Shown here piece by piece: positions 52,655 through 61,049 of a stretch of 64,000 nt of DNA (position 1 is its first letter; the number at the start of each line of letters is the position of its first letter). Both the position numbers and the translations under genes were made by a program. This stretch comes from Rhizobium sp. BK650. GTDB lineage: Bacteria > Pseudomonadota > Alphaproteobacteria > Rhizobiales > Rhizobiaceae. The stretch is from contig NZ_JACIBK010000004.1 of assembly GCF_014195325.1 (NCBI RefSeq), forward strand, positions 1 through 64,000, given 5' to 3'. The notes below the pieces were generated by a model. The model had not been told where the DNA came from, ran no database searches, and saw only the letters and a list, made by a program, of their open reading frames with translations.

Positions 52655-53608
52655 ATGGAAAATGCACAACACCCCATCGGCTCCGGTTTTGGCGCTCGCT
52701 CGACGGCTGACGAGGTGCTCGCCGGCATCGATCTCTCGGGCAAGCTCGCGATCGTCACCGGCGGCCATTCCGGCCTTGGGCTGGAAACGACCAAGGCGCT
52801 GTCGCGGGCAGGCGCGCATGTGCTGGTCGGCGCCCGCCGGCTGGAAGAGGCAGCCAAGGCGCTCGTCGGCATCGCCAATGTGGAGGTAGAAAGGCTCGAT
52901 CTCTCCGATCTCGAAAGCGTGCGGCGGTTTGCCGAGCGCTTCGTCGCTTCGGGCCACAAGGCCGATATGGTCATCAATAGCGCCGGTATCATGGCCTGCC
53001 CTGAGACAAGGGTAGGGCCGGGCTGGGAGGCGCAGTTCGCCACCAACCATCTCGGCCATTTCGCGCTCGTCAATCATCTCCGGCCGGCGATTGGAAGCGG
53101 AGCCCGCGTGATTGCCGTCTCCTCCGGTGCCCACGGCATCACGCCCATCCGCTGGAGTGACGTCCAGTTCTTAGAGGGTTATGACCGGTGGCAGGCCTAT
53201 GGACAGTCGAAGACCGCAAACGCGCTCTTTGCAGTGCATCTCGACAGGCGGGGCAAGGATGCCGGGATACGCGCTTTCTCGCTGCATCCCGGCAAGATCC
53301 TGACGCCGCTGCAGCGGCATCTGGAGAAGGAAGACATGGTGGCGGCCGGCTGGATCGATGCCGAGGGCAATGCCGCCGACCCGAGTTTCAAGACGCCCGC
53401 ACAGGGTGCCACGACGCAGGTCTGGGCTGCAACCTCGCCGCGGCTCGAAGGGCTCGGCGGCCTCTATTGTGCAGACTGCGATGTCGCCACCATCTCCGAT
53501 GACGGTGCAGAAACCAGCGTGCGCGCCTACGCCGTCGATCCCGACGAGGCGGCCCGTTTGTGGACGCTCTCGGCGGAATTGACCGGTGTAGATGCGTTCA
53601 GCAGCTAA
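52655..53608 (+). CDS. Short-chain dehydrogenase/reductase
   Basis: This 317-residue oxidoreductase shows TGGHSGLGLE (cofactor), NSAGIM, SSGAHGI (catalytic Ser) and YGQSKTAN (YxxxK). The family resembles retinol dehydrogenase/WWOX-like SDRs. The start at 52655 has AAGGAGA upstream. It is divergent from the AraC gene and its stop overlaps the convergent ABC-F gene by four bases. Substrate unknown. Confidence 0.92.
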   Translation: MENAQHPIGSGFGARSTADEVLAGIDLSGKLAIVTGGHSGLGLETTKALSRAGAHVLVGARRLEEAAKALVGIANVEVERLDLSDLESVRRFAERFVASGHKADMVINSAGIMACPETRVGPGWEAQFATNHLGHFALVNHLRPAIGSGARVIAVSSGAHGITPIRWSDVQFLEGYDRWQAYGQSKTANALFAVHLDRRGKDAGIRAFSLHPGKILTPLQRHLEKEDMVAAGWIDAEGNAADPSFKTPAQGATTQVWAATSPRLEGLGGLYCADCDVATISDDGAETSVRAYAVDPDEAARLWTLSAELTGVDAFSS

Positions 53609-55227
53609 GCGTGAATGCCGGGCGCCTCATAGCCGGTGCGCTCGACATATTCGCTATAGCCGCCGCCATACTGATGGATGCCCTCGGGCGTCAGCTCCAG
53701 CACGCGGTTGGAAAGGGCGGCCAGGAAATGGCGGTCGTGCGAGACGAAGAGCATCGTGCCTTCGAAATCGGCGAGCGCCTTGATCAGCATTTCCTTGGTG
53801 TCGAGGTCGAGGTGGTTGGTCGGTTCGTCGAGCACGAGGAAGTTCGGCGGGTCGAACAGCATCTTGGCCATGACGAGACGGGCCTTCTCGCCGCCCGAAA
53901 GCACGCGGCAGCGCTTGTCGACATCGTCGCCTGAAAAGCCGAAGCAGCCGGCGAGTGCGCGCAGCGGCGCCTGGCCGGCAAGCGGGAAGGAATCCTCCAG
54001 CCATTCCAGCACGGTGCGCTCGCCATCGAGCAGGTCCATGGCGTGCTGGGCGAAATAGCCGAGCTTGACGCTGGCGCCCAGCGTCACGCTGCCGGCGTCG
54101 GGATCGGCGGTGCCGGTGACCAGCTTCAGGAGCGTCGATTTGCCGGCGCCGTTGACGCCCATGATGCACCAGCGCTCCTTGCGGCGGACCATGAAATCCA
54201 GCCCTTCATAGATGGTGCGGCTGCCATATTTCTTGTGCACGTTCTTGAGATTGACGACATCTTCGCCAGAACGCGGCGCCGGCTGGAATTCGAAAGCCAC
54301 CGTCTGCCGGCGCTTCGGCGGCTCCACGCGCTCGATCTTTTCCAGTTTCTTCACACGGCTCTGCACCTGCGAGGCATGGCTGGCGCGCGCCTTGAAGCGC
54401 TCGATGAACTTGATTTCCTTGGCAAGCATCGCCTGCCGGCGCTCGAACTGCGCCTGCTGCTGCTTTTCGTTCTGTGCCCGCTGCTGCTCGTAGAAACCGT
54501 AATCGCCCGAATAGCTGTTCAGCGAACCGGCATCGATCTCGATGATCTTGGTGACGATGCGGTTCATGAACTCGCGATCGTGCGAGGTCATCAGCAGCGC
54601 GCCTTCATATGTCCTGAGGAATTCCTCGAGCCAGATCAGGCTTTCGAGATCCAGATGGTTGCTCGGTTCGTCGAGCAGCATCACGTCCGGACGCATCAGC
54701 AGAATACGACCGAGCGCGACGCGCATCTTCCAGCCGCCCGAAAGCGCGCCGACATCGCCGTCCATCATTTCCTGGCTGAAGCTGAGACCCGCCAGAACCT
54801 CGCGCGCCCGGCCTTCCAGCGCATAGCCGTCCAGTTCCTCATAGCGCGCCTGCACTTCGCCATAGCGCTCGATGATCTCTTCCATCTCGTCCATGCGGTC
54901 AGGATCGGACATGGCCGCTTCCAGCTCGCGCAGCTCGGCGGCGACGATGCTGACGGGACCGGCGCCCTCCATCACCTCGGCAACCGCACTGCGGCCGGCC
55001 ATTTCGCCGACATCCTGGTTGAAATAGCCGATAGTGACGTGCTTCTCGACCGAGACCTGGCCCTCATCCGGCAGCTCTTCGCCGTTGATCATGCGGAAAA
55101 GCGTCGTCTTGCCGGCGCCGTTCGGGCCGACGAGACCGATCTTTTCGCCGCGATTGAGGGCGGCTGTGGCTTCGATGAAGAGAATGCGGTGGCTGTTCTG
55201 CTTGCTGATATTTTCGATACGGATCAT
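53605..55227 (-). CDS. ABC-F family ATPase (YbiT/EttA-like)
   Basis: This 540-residue soluble protein has two ABC domains: GPNGAGKTT, LSGGWKMR, DEPSNHLD; then GVNGAGKST, LSGGEKAR, DEPTNHLD. The interdomain linker (about 235-310) is long and charged, and YFNQD/YFAQH segments follow the Walker A sites. It is closest in layout to YbiT. ABC-F proteins influence ribosome function. Different from the copy at 24061. Confidence 0.94.
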   Translation of the reverse strand: MIRIENISKQNSHRILFIEATAALNRGEKIGLVGPNGAGKTTLFRMINGEELPDEGQVSVEKHVTIGYFNQDVGEMAGRSAVAEVMEGAGPVSIVAAELRELEAAMSDPDRMDEMEEIIERYGEVQARYEELDGYALEGRAREVLAGLSFSQEMMDGDVGALSGGWKMRVALGRILLMRPDVMLLDEPSNHLDLESLIWLEEFLRTYEGALLMTSHDREFMNRIVTKIIEIDAGSLNSYSGDYGFYEQQRAQNEKQQQAQFERRQAMLAKEIKFIERFKARASHASQVQSRVKKLEKIERVEPPKRRQTVAFEFQPAPRSGEDVVNLKNVHKKYGSRTIYEGLDFMVRRKERWCIMGVNGAGKSTLLKLVTGTADPDAGSVTLGASVKLGYFAQHAMDLLDGERTVLEWLEDSFPLAGQAPLRALAGCFGFSGDDVDKRCRVLSGGEKARLVMAKMLFDPPNFLVLDEPTNHLDLDTKEMLIKALADFEGTMLFVSHDRHFLAALSNRVLELTPEGIHQYGGGYSEYVERTGYEAPGIHA

Positions 55228-55390
55228 GTCTGACGCGGGGGCTTCAAGAGAATTTGGCGCCCTTATGCCACGGGTTTTCGCTCCTGTCTTAGTTTTTCAG
55301 CGTCATGAAGCTGTGATGTTGGAGATGGTGCGCCGGTATGACTGGAAATCGAGGCAGCCTCCCTTATTATCCCGACCCGTGGAGGAATTC

Positions 55391-55822
55391 ATGGCCGACA
55401 GAACATCCGCCAAAGCGGCAGAACCGAAGTTGCTTTCCGGCGGCAATCCGCAGATCGCCAAGGGCGAGGGTGACGGCCCGGTGCAGGCCTATATCGCCGC
55501 CATGCCCGGCTGGAAGAGCGAGGTTGGGCGCCGCCTCGACGCACTGATCATGCGCGCTGTTCCCGATGCACACAAAGCCGTCAAATGGAACTCGCCGCTT
55601 TACGGCAAGAAAGGCGACGGCTGGTTCCTCGGCATCCATTGTTTCAACAAATACATCAAGGTCGCCTTCTTCCGCGGCGCTGCCTTGCGACCCGTTCCGC
55701 CGGGAGAATCCAAAACCGCGGAAACACGCTATTTCCACATCCACGAACGGGATGAGATCGACGAGGCGCAGTTTACATCTTGGGTGAAACAGGCAAGCGT
55801 GCTGCCCGGCGAGAAAATGTAA
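55391..55822 (+). CDS. DUF1801 domain protein (YdhG-like), first of two
   Basis: This 143-residue protein has the DUF1801 fold (about 35-135), with AVPDAHKAVKWNSPLYGKKGDGWFLGIHCFNKYIKVAFF as the core. The start at 55391 (MADRTSA) has GGAGG upstream. It is 10 bases from the next DUF1801 gene. Function unknown. Confidence 0.85.
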   Translation: MADRTSAKAAEPKLLSGGNPQIAKGEGDGPVQAYIAAMPGWKSEVGRRLDALIMRAVPDAHKAVKWNSPLYGKKGDGWFLGIHCFNKYIKVAFFRGAALRPVPPGESKTAETRYFHIHERDEIDEAQFTSWVKQASVLPGEKM

Positions 55823-55831
55823 GGAGAGCCC

Positions 55832-56266
55832 ATGAAGAAGGTGTCGACGACGAAGAAGGAAGCGGAACCCAAGGAAGCCTCTCCGTCCGAACGCATTGAT
55901 GCCAAGATCGAGGAATTGGGCGATTGGCGCGGCGAAACGCTTGCCCGCGTGCGCGCCATCATCCGCGAGGCCGATCCGGAGGTGGAGGAAACGTGGAAAT
56001 GGCGTGGCGTCCCGGTCTGGGAACATGCCGGCATCATCTGCACCGGCGAAACCTATAAGGCGGTGGTGAAGCTGACCTTCGCCAAGGGCGCTTCCGTGGA
56101 AGACCCCGCCGGCCTTTTCAACTCCAGCCTGGAAGGCAATACGCGCCGTGCGGTCGATATCCGTGAAGGGGAGGTGATCGATGAGCCGGCGCTGAAGGCG
56201 CTGGTGCAGGCAGCGGTGGCGCTGAATACCACGCGCAAATCCGCATCGAAGAAAGCAGGCGGCTAG
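55832..56266 (+). CDS. DUF1801 domain protein, second of two
   Basis: This 144-residue protein has a Lys/Glu-rich N-terminus (about 1-20), then the DUF1801 core (VEETWKWRGVPVWEHAGIICTGETYKAVVKLTFA). Its start at 55832 has AAGGAGA upstream, and it overlaps no gene. It is clearly diverged from its neighbour, so any duplication is old. Confidence 0.85.
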   Translation: MKKVSTTKKEAEPKEASPSERIDAKIEELGDWRGETLARVRAIIREADPEVEETWKWRGVPVWEHAGIICTGETYKAVVKLTFAKGASVEDPAGLFNSSLEGNTRRAVDIREGEVIDEPALKALVQAAVALNTTRKSASKKAGG

Positions 56267-56360
56267 ATCGGCCTAAAGGCGTTTCGTGCCGCAACCGGTC
56301 ACAAGACGTCCTATTCTTGTTCGATCAGGTCGACCGAAACCCGATAAGACGGAGGCTCTG

Positions 56361-56537
56361 TTGAAGGATTACCTTCCCTATCTGGCCGGCGGACTGGCAG
56401 GAATGCTGGTCGCCATCCTCCGCTCCAGCCTGTTGACGCTGACGGGAACGCCGCAGCTCGTCCTTTTTGCCCTGCTGCCGGCCGCTGGCGGGGCGGTGAT
56501 TGAACGCCTCGTCCAGCGCCGCTCCGGAGATTCGTGA
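56361..56537 (+). CDS. Small membrane protein, 58 residues
   Basis: A TTG at 56361 follows GGAGG by five bases and opens MKDYLPYLAGGLAGMLVAIL. Two hydrophobic stretches lie at about 5-20 and 28-46, and the tail is basic (ERLVQRRSGDS). A GTG at 56286 is an alternative start. No family recognised. Confidence 0.5.
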   Translation: MKDYLPYLAGGLAGMLVAILRSSLLTLTGTPQLVLFALLPAAGGAVIERLVQRRSGDS

Positions 56538-56543
56538 GAACAA

Positions 56544-56918
56544 ATGGGGCGGCTGAAGGAAATCGTCATCGACTGCGATCATCCCTCCCGCGTCGCCCGC
56601 TTCTGGGCCGCTGCACTCGATGGTTATGAGATCTTGCCCTATGACGATCAGGAGATCGCCCGCCTCGCAGCGCTCGGCCTGACACCGGAGACCGACCCGG
56701 TGGTGATGGTAGAGGGGCCCGGCACGCGCCTCTGCTTCCACCTTCGCCGCGGGGAGCGGCCGGTCCGCAACCGCGTCCATCTCGATATCGCCGCCGATGA
56801 CCGCGAAAAGGAGGTTGCGCGCCTGATATCGCTCGGCGCAACCTTCGTGCGTGAGACGGCTGACTACACCGTGCTGAACGATCCGGAAGGCAATAATTTC
56901 TGCGTGACCTCAGACTAG
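56544..56918 (+). CDS. VOC-family (glyoxalase-like) protein
   Basis: This 124-residue protein starts MGRLKEIVIDCDHPSRVARFWAAAL and ends VLNDPEGNNFCVTSD. These are the two ends of a glyoxalase-like_dom (VOC) fold, with His in NRVHLDI as a probable metal ligand. The substrate is unknown. Its end overlaps the convergent SRPBCC gene by four bases. Confidence 0.85.
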   Translation: MGRLKEIVIDCDHPSRVARFWAAALDGYEILPYDDQEIARLAALGLTPETDPVVMVEGPGTRLCFHLRRGERPVRNRVHLDIAADDREKEVARLISLGATFVRETADYTVLNDPEGNNFCVTSD

Positions 56919-57382
56919 AGCCCGTCAGGCGTAGCCACCATTTCTTCTGAGAGCCGATCGAAGCCTGTGCCGGTGCCGCTTTCCCTGATGTCGCCATCCC
57001 TAGGGTCGCCAAAGACGGCCTGTTCGGTAAAGGTCATCAACGTCGTGGCGCCGCGCCCGGTAAACTCGACCGTCACCAGCGACGACGAGATGCTCCTGCC
57101 CGCCGTCAGCATCGTATAGGCATAGACGATGCGCTCGCGCGGGTGGATTTCGAGGTAGTGGGCGCGCATCGCCTGCTCGGTCCCGTCGGGCATGCGCCAT
57201 GTCATGCGCTCGGCTCCGCCGACATCGAAGTCGAAATGATCTTCCGTCACCTGCCAGTCGGGATGGCAGGCCGTCCAGCGCCGCTTCAGCTGATGGTCCG
57301 ACCAGAAACGGAAAGCATGCGCGACGCTGCCGGGCAGGTCGCGCTCGATGACGAAGGTTCGATGATTGACGGTGACACCCAT
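56915..57382 (-). CDS. SRPBCC/AHSA1-type protein
   Basis: This 155-residue protein has the START/AHSA1 fold: FVIERDLPGSVAHAFRFWSDHQLKRRWT near the N-terminus, and TTLMTFTEQAVFGDPRDGDIRESGTGTGFDRLSEEM at the end. It forms an operon with the ArsR gene upstream (1-base overlap). Such ArsR-AHSA1 pairs are common and the SRPBCC protein may act on the ligand of the regulator. Function unknown. Confidence 0.88.
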   Translation of the reverse strand: MGVTVNHRTFVIERDLPGSVAHAFRFWSDHQLKRRWTACHPDWQVTEDHFDFDVGGAERMTWRMPDGTEQAMRAHYLEIHPRERIVYAYTMLTAGRSISSSLVTVEFTGRGATTLMTFTEQAVFGDPRDGDIRESGTGTGFDRLSEEMVATPDGL

Positions 57383-57726
57383 CAGTGATCCCTTTCCTCA
57401 GGGGTTTCTGCCATCAGCACGGCAAGGCGGTCGAAGGCGGCATGCATCTCTGCCTGTCGCTGCTCGATCCACTGGTTGATGGCGCCGAAGGCCTGCTGCT
57501 GCATGCGATAGGTGCGCACGCGCCCGACCTTTTCGGAAATGACGATGCCGCTTTCTTCGAGAATGCGCAGGTGTTTCAGCACGGCCGGCAGGCCGACATC
57601 GGCGGGCTCCGCGAGTTCCGTGACGGAGGCCGGCCCCTTCGAAAGCTGCTCCACGAAGCCGCGCCGATAGGGATCGGCGAGCGCCTGAAACATCCGGTCG
57701 AATTCGGCTGGCGCCAGTTCTGCCAT
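57382..57726 (-). CDS. ArsR-family transcriptional regulator
   Basis: This 114-residue protein has a winged helix-turn-helix (about 10-90; ALADPYRRGFVEQLSKGPASVTELAE and VLKHLRILEESGIVISEKVGRVRTYRM). The metal-binding Cys of ArsR/SmtB is missing, so it probably responds to something other than metal. It is coupled to the SRPBCC gene. Confidence 0.9.
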   Translation of the reverse strand: MAELAPAEFDRMFQALADPYRRGFVEQLSKGPASVTELAEPADVGLPAVLKHLRILEESGIVISEKVGRVRTYRMQQQAFGAINQWIEQRQAEMHAAFDRLAVLMAETPEERDH

Positions 57727-57735
57727 GACATTGCC

Positions 57736-58425
57736 TCAAGATACCAAGGCTTCAAGATAACGCGCTGGCATCGCCTCCCGATAGGGGAACATCGAAAAAT
57801 AGGGTTGTGCTTCCGAGAGCACGCGTTTGACGGAAGGACGTTGTAAGAGACGCTCCAGATAGGAGGAAAGCGCCTGCTGCTCCCCGGTGAATGGATGGAC
57901 GATGGAGGCGAAGAACAGGCCCGGCGCCGCCGCGCAATCGGCCATGGTAAAATCGTCCGCCGTCGCCCAGAGCTTGTCCCGCATATGAGCTTCGATCATC
58001 GTATAGGCCTGATCGAGCGTCGCACGCGCCTGTGCAACGCCGTGGGGATCGTGGGCATCCGCCGGGCGGATTCGGTCCGTGACGATCTTCTGCACAGGCA
58101 CGCTCACGTAGAGATCGTAGAAACGGTCCCAGAGCCGCACCTGGAGCAGTTGTCCCGGATCGTCGGGCAGCAGCCGCGCCGGCCCCGGATAGTGAGTCTG
58201 CAGATACTCTATGATGATGCTCGTCTCCGGTATCGTCCGGCCGGCCGCCTGATCATGCAGCACCGGGATCTTGCCGACCGGCCACTTGTCGAGCAGCGCT
58301 GCCGCCGAGTTTGGGTTGCCGAAGTCGACGATCTCGCTGTCGAACGCGATCCCGTTTTCATAAAGCGCAATCAGCACCTTGTGGCAGAAGGAGGCGAGGG
58401 GATGAAGGTAAAGCGTGAGCGTCAT
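57736..58425 (-). CDS. Glutathione S-transferase
   Basis: This 229-residue enzyme has a thioredoxin-like N-domain (MTLTLYLHPLASFCHKVLIALYENGI; GKIPVLHD; IPETSIIIEYL, the glutathione gamma-glutamyl site) and a helical C-domain. The start at 58425 is the usual one. A perfect 11-bp inverted repeat covers the 5' region just upstream. Its substrate is unknown. Confidence 0.93.
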   Translation of the reverse strand: MTLTLYLHPLASFCHKVLIALYENGIAFDSEIVDFGNPNSAAALLDKWPVGKIPVLHDQAAGRTIPETSIIIEYLQTHYPGPARLLPDDPGQLLQVRLWDRFYDLYVSVPVQKIVTDRIRPADAHDPHGVAQARATLDQAYTMIEAHMRDKLWATADDFTMADCAAAPGLFFASIVHPFTGEQQALSSYLERLLQRPSVKRVLSEAQPYFSMFPYREAMPARYLEALVS

Positions 58426-58432
58426 GAAACAC

Positions 58433-58460
58433 CTATAGTTTCCGGATTTGGAAACTATAG
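58433..58460. promoter_or_regulatory. Perfect inverted repeat upstream of the GST gene
   Basis: CTATAGTTTCC and GGAAACTATAG are perfect 11-bp inverted arms around GGATTT, starting 8 bases before the GST ATG (58425). The pattern is like HxlR-type operators. No HxlR gene is in the window, so the regulator would be elsewhere. Confidence 0.55.
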
Positions 58461-58550
58461 CGTCGCTAGTGCCATTCGGCAAGACACTTTCCAATTGCGG
58501 AAAGTTTTACGCGCAGCCGTCCGAAGATATCAATTTTCCAAGGCTCGATC

Positions 58551-59414
58551 CTATTTCGCGAACTTGCGTGCTCCTGCCACGCAGAGAATGACGGCAACCG
58601 TCACGGCAAGCATCGACCAGCTGACGGTTTCGCGCAGCAGCGTTGCGGCAAGCGCCAGGCCGAAGAACGGCTGCAGCAGCTGCAGCTGACCGACGGCAGC
58701 GATGCCGCCCTGCGCAAGGCCGCGATACCAGAAGATGAAGCCGATCAGCATGCTGAAGAGCGAGACGTAGGCGAGACCCAGCATGGCCGGCGTCTGGATA
58801 ACGGTGAACGAGGGCGGCCGGTAGGCGATGGCAGCCACCAGCATGACCGGCAAGGATACGACGAGCGCCCAGGAGATCACCTGCCAGCCGCCAAGCCGGC
58901 GCGACAGTCTTGCCCCCTCGGCATAACCGAGCCCGCAGACGATGACGGCGCCGAGCATCAGCGCATCGCCGATAGGCGAGGCGGTCAATCCCTGCGTCAG
59001 CGCAAAGCCCGCGACCAGCGCGCTGCCGAGCAGCGAGAACAGCCAGAAAGCCGGCTTCGGCCGCTCACCGCCCCTGATGACGCCGAAGATTGCGGTCGCG
59101 AGCGGCAACAGGCCGATGAAGACGATGGAATGCGCAGAGGTCACGTGCTGCAGCGCCAGCGCCGTCAGTAAGGGAAAGCCGACGACCACGCCGAGCGCGA
59201 TGACGACGAGCGAGATGAGATCCTGCCGCGAGGGCCGCTTTTCCCGGAAGGCTATCAGCAGGCAGAGCGCCAGGATGCCGGCAATCGCCGCTCGCGCCAC
59301 CGTGAGAAACACCGGATCGAGCTGCATAACGGCGACACGTGTGGCCGGCAGCGACCCGCTAAAGATGAGCACGCCGATAAAACCGTTGATCCATCCGGTC
59401 GCTGTGCGATCCAT
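58551..59414 (-). CDS. EamA/DMT-family exporter
   Basis: This 287-residue inner-membrane protein has ten predicted helices in two five-helix EamA halves (TATGWINGFIGVLIFSGSLPATRVAVM; SMLIGFIFWYRGLAQGGIAAVGQLQLLQPFFGLALAATLL). DMT proteins export amino acids and metabolites. It is divergent from the MocR-type regulator at 59523 and its likely target. Substrate unknown. Confidence 0.9.
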   Translation of the reverse strand: MDRTATGWINGFIGVLIFSGSLPATRVAVMQLDPVFLTVARAAIAGILALCLLIAFREKRPSRQDLISLVVIALGVVVGFPLLTALALQHVTSAHSIVFIGLLPLATAIFGVIRGGERPKPAFWLFSLLGSALVAGFALTQGLTASPIGDALMLGAVIVCGLGYAEGARLSRRLGGWQVISWALVVSLPVMLVAAIAYRPPSFTVIQTPAMLGLAYVSLFSMLIGFIFWYRGLAQGGIAAVGQLQLLQPFFGLALAATLLRETVSWSMLAVTVAVILCVAGARKFAK

Positions 59415-59482
59415 GGTGGCACTCCTCTGTTTGCCCCATGCTTATCCGCCTTCGGCACTGGCGCTGCCAGCTACAGTTCGAT

Positions 59483-59500
59483 ACAGTTTGCTCAAACTGT
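59483..59500. promoter_or_regulatory. MocR-type operator palindrome
   Basis: ACAGTTT-GCTC-AAACTGT is an almost perfect 18-bp palindrome with an extra ACAGTTC half-site at 59473-59479. It lies between the divergent EamA and regulator genes and touches the ATG at 59502, so that ATG would have no ribosome binding site. Confidence 0.6.
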
Positions 59501-59522
59501 TATGGTGAAGGAAGCAGTACGG

Positions 59523-60932
59523 ATGGACGAGCAGATACAGGCAGGCAGCCGGGTCGGCATGGTCATGGCGACGATCCGCCAGCGCATTGCCGGCCGCAGC
59601 CTCACGCCCGGCGCCAAGCTGCCCTCGATCCGCAGCCTCTCGGGAAGCTTGAAAGTCTCCGCCTCGACCGTGGTCGATGCCTATGAGCGGCTGGTCGCCG
59701 AAGGCGCGATCCTCTCGCGTCCCGGTTCCGGCTTCTATGTCGCGAGCCAAACGGCGCCACTCTCGCTCGCCGATATCGGCCCGAAGCTCGACCGCGCCGT
59801 CGATCCCTTCTGGGTATCGCGGCAATCGCTGGAGGCGCAGGAAAGCGACCTCAAGCCCGGCTGCGGCTGGCTGCCGCCCGCATGGCTTCCGGAGGAGGCC
59901 ATTCGTCGAACCCTTCGATCCCTGTCGCGCGCCGATGCGGCAAGCCTTTCCGATTATGGCTCCCCCCTCGGCCTCAAGCCGCTGCGCCAGCTGATTGCAC
60001 GCCGCATGGCCGAACGTGGTATCGAGGCATCGCCGGACCAAGTCATGCTCACCGAATCCGGCACGCAGGCGATCGATTTCCTCTGCCGTTTCCTGATCGA
60101 GCCCGGCGATACCGTGCTGGTGGACGATCCCTGTTATTTCAATTTCCATGCGCTGCTCCGCGCCCACCGCGCCAAGGTCGTCAGCGTTCCCTATACGCCC
60201 TCCGGCCCTGATATCGAGCTCTTCGCCGAAGCGCTGACTGAGCATCGGCCGCGCCTCTACATCACCAATTCCGCAATCCACAATCCGACCGGCGCCACGC
60301 TCTCACCGGTTACGGCGCACCGGCTCCTGAAGCTTGCCGAACAACACGGCCTCACCATCATCGAGGACGATATTTTCGCCGATTTCGAATTGACGCCGGC
60401 ACCGCGCCTTGCCGCCTTCGATGGGCTGGATCGCGTCATCCATATCGGCAGCTTTTCGAAAACGCTCTCGGCTGCTGCCCGTTGCGGCTTCATCGCGGCT
60501 CGGCCGGAATGGATCGAAGGCCTGATCGACCTCAAGATCGCCACCTCTTTCGGCGGTGCCCGGCTGAATGCCGAACTGGTGCTCGGCGTGCTCAGCGACG
60601 GCAGCTATCGCAAGCACACTGAGAGCCTGCGCAGCCGCCTTTCCAAGGCGATGTTCGATGTCACGACTCGGCTGAAGAGCTTGGGCATCCGCCCCTGGCT
60701 GCAGCCGCAGGCCGGCATGTTCCTCTGGTGTCACCTGCCGGATGGTCTGGATGCTGCGGCGGTCGCGCGTGCAGCACTTGCCCGGAATGTCGTGCTGGCA
60801 CCCGGCAACGCCTTCAGCCTATCGCAATCGGCCACCGGCTTCATGCGCTTCAATGTTTCCCAGACGCTGGACAGCAGGGTCTTCGAGGTGCTTCGGGATG
60901 CACTCACGCAGGCGGAACGGTCGGCCGGGTGA
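59523..60932 (+). CDS. MocR-type regulator (GntR helix-turn-helix fused to aminotransferase-like domain)
   Basis: This 469-residue protein has an N-terminal GntR domain (LPSIRSLSGSLKVSASTVVDAYERLVAEG) and a class I aminotransferase-like domain with the PLP lysine in GSFSKTLSAAARCGF. The start at 59523 (MDEQIQAG) has AAGGAAG nine bases upstream; the ATG at 59502 lacks one. It probably regulates the divergent EamA gene. Confidence 0.92.
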   Translation: MDEQIQAGSRVGMVMATIRQRIAGRSLTPGAKLPSIRSLSGSLKVSASTVVDAYERLVAEGAILSRPGSGFYVASQTAPLSLADIGPKLDRAVDPFWVSRQSLEAQESDLKPGCGWLPPAWLPEEAIRRTLRSLSRADAASLSDYGSPLGLKPLRQLIARRMAERGIEASPDQVMLTESGTQAIDFLCRFLIEPGDTVLVDDPCYFNFHALLRAHRAKVVSVPYTPSGPDIELFAEALTEHRPRLYITNSAIHNPTGATLSPVTAHRLLKLAEQHGLTIIEDDIFADFELTPAPRLAAFDGLDRVIHIGSFSKTLSAAARCGFIAARPEWIEGLIDLKIATSFGGARLNAELVLGVLSDGSYRKHTESLRSRLSKAMFDVTTRLKSLGIRPWLQPQAGMFLWCHLPDGLDAAAVARAALARNVVLAPGNAFSLSQSATGFMRFNVSQTLDSRVFEVLRDALTQAERSAG

Positions 60933-61049
60933 TACGCTGTCGCAGACCGATATTTCGGATGACAGGATCGATACGCAACAATATACAGTCAATTCTAACA
61001 GGTTCCCGCCGAACCGATCTTGCCCCGACCACACCTTGCGGATCACGAC

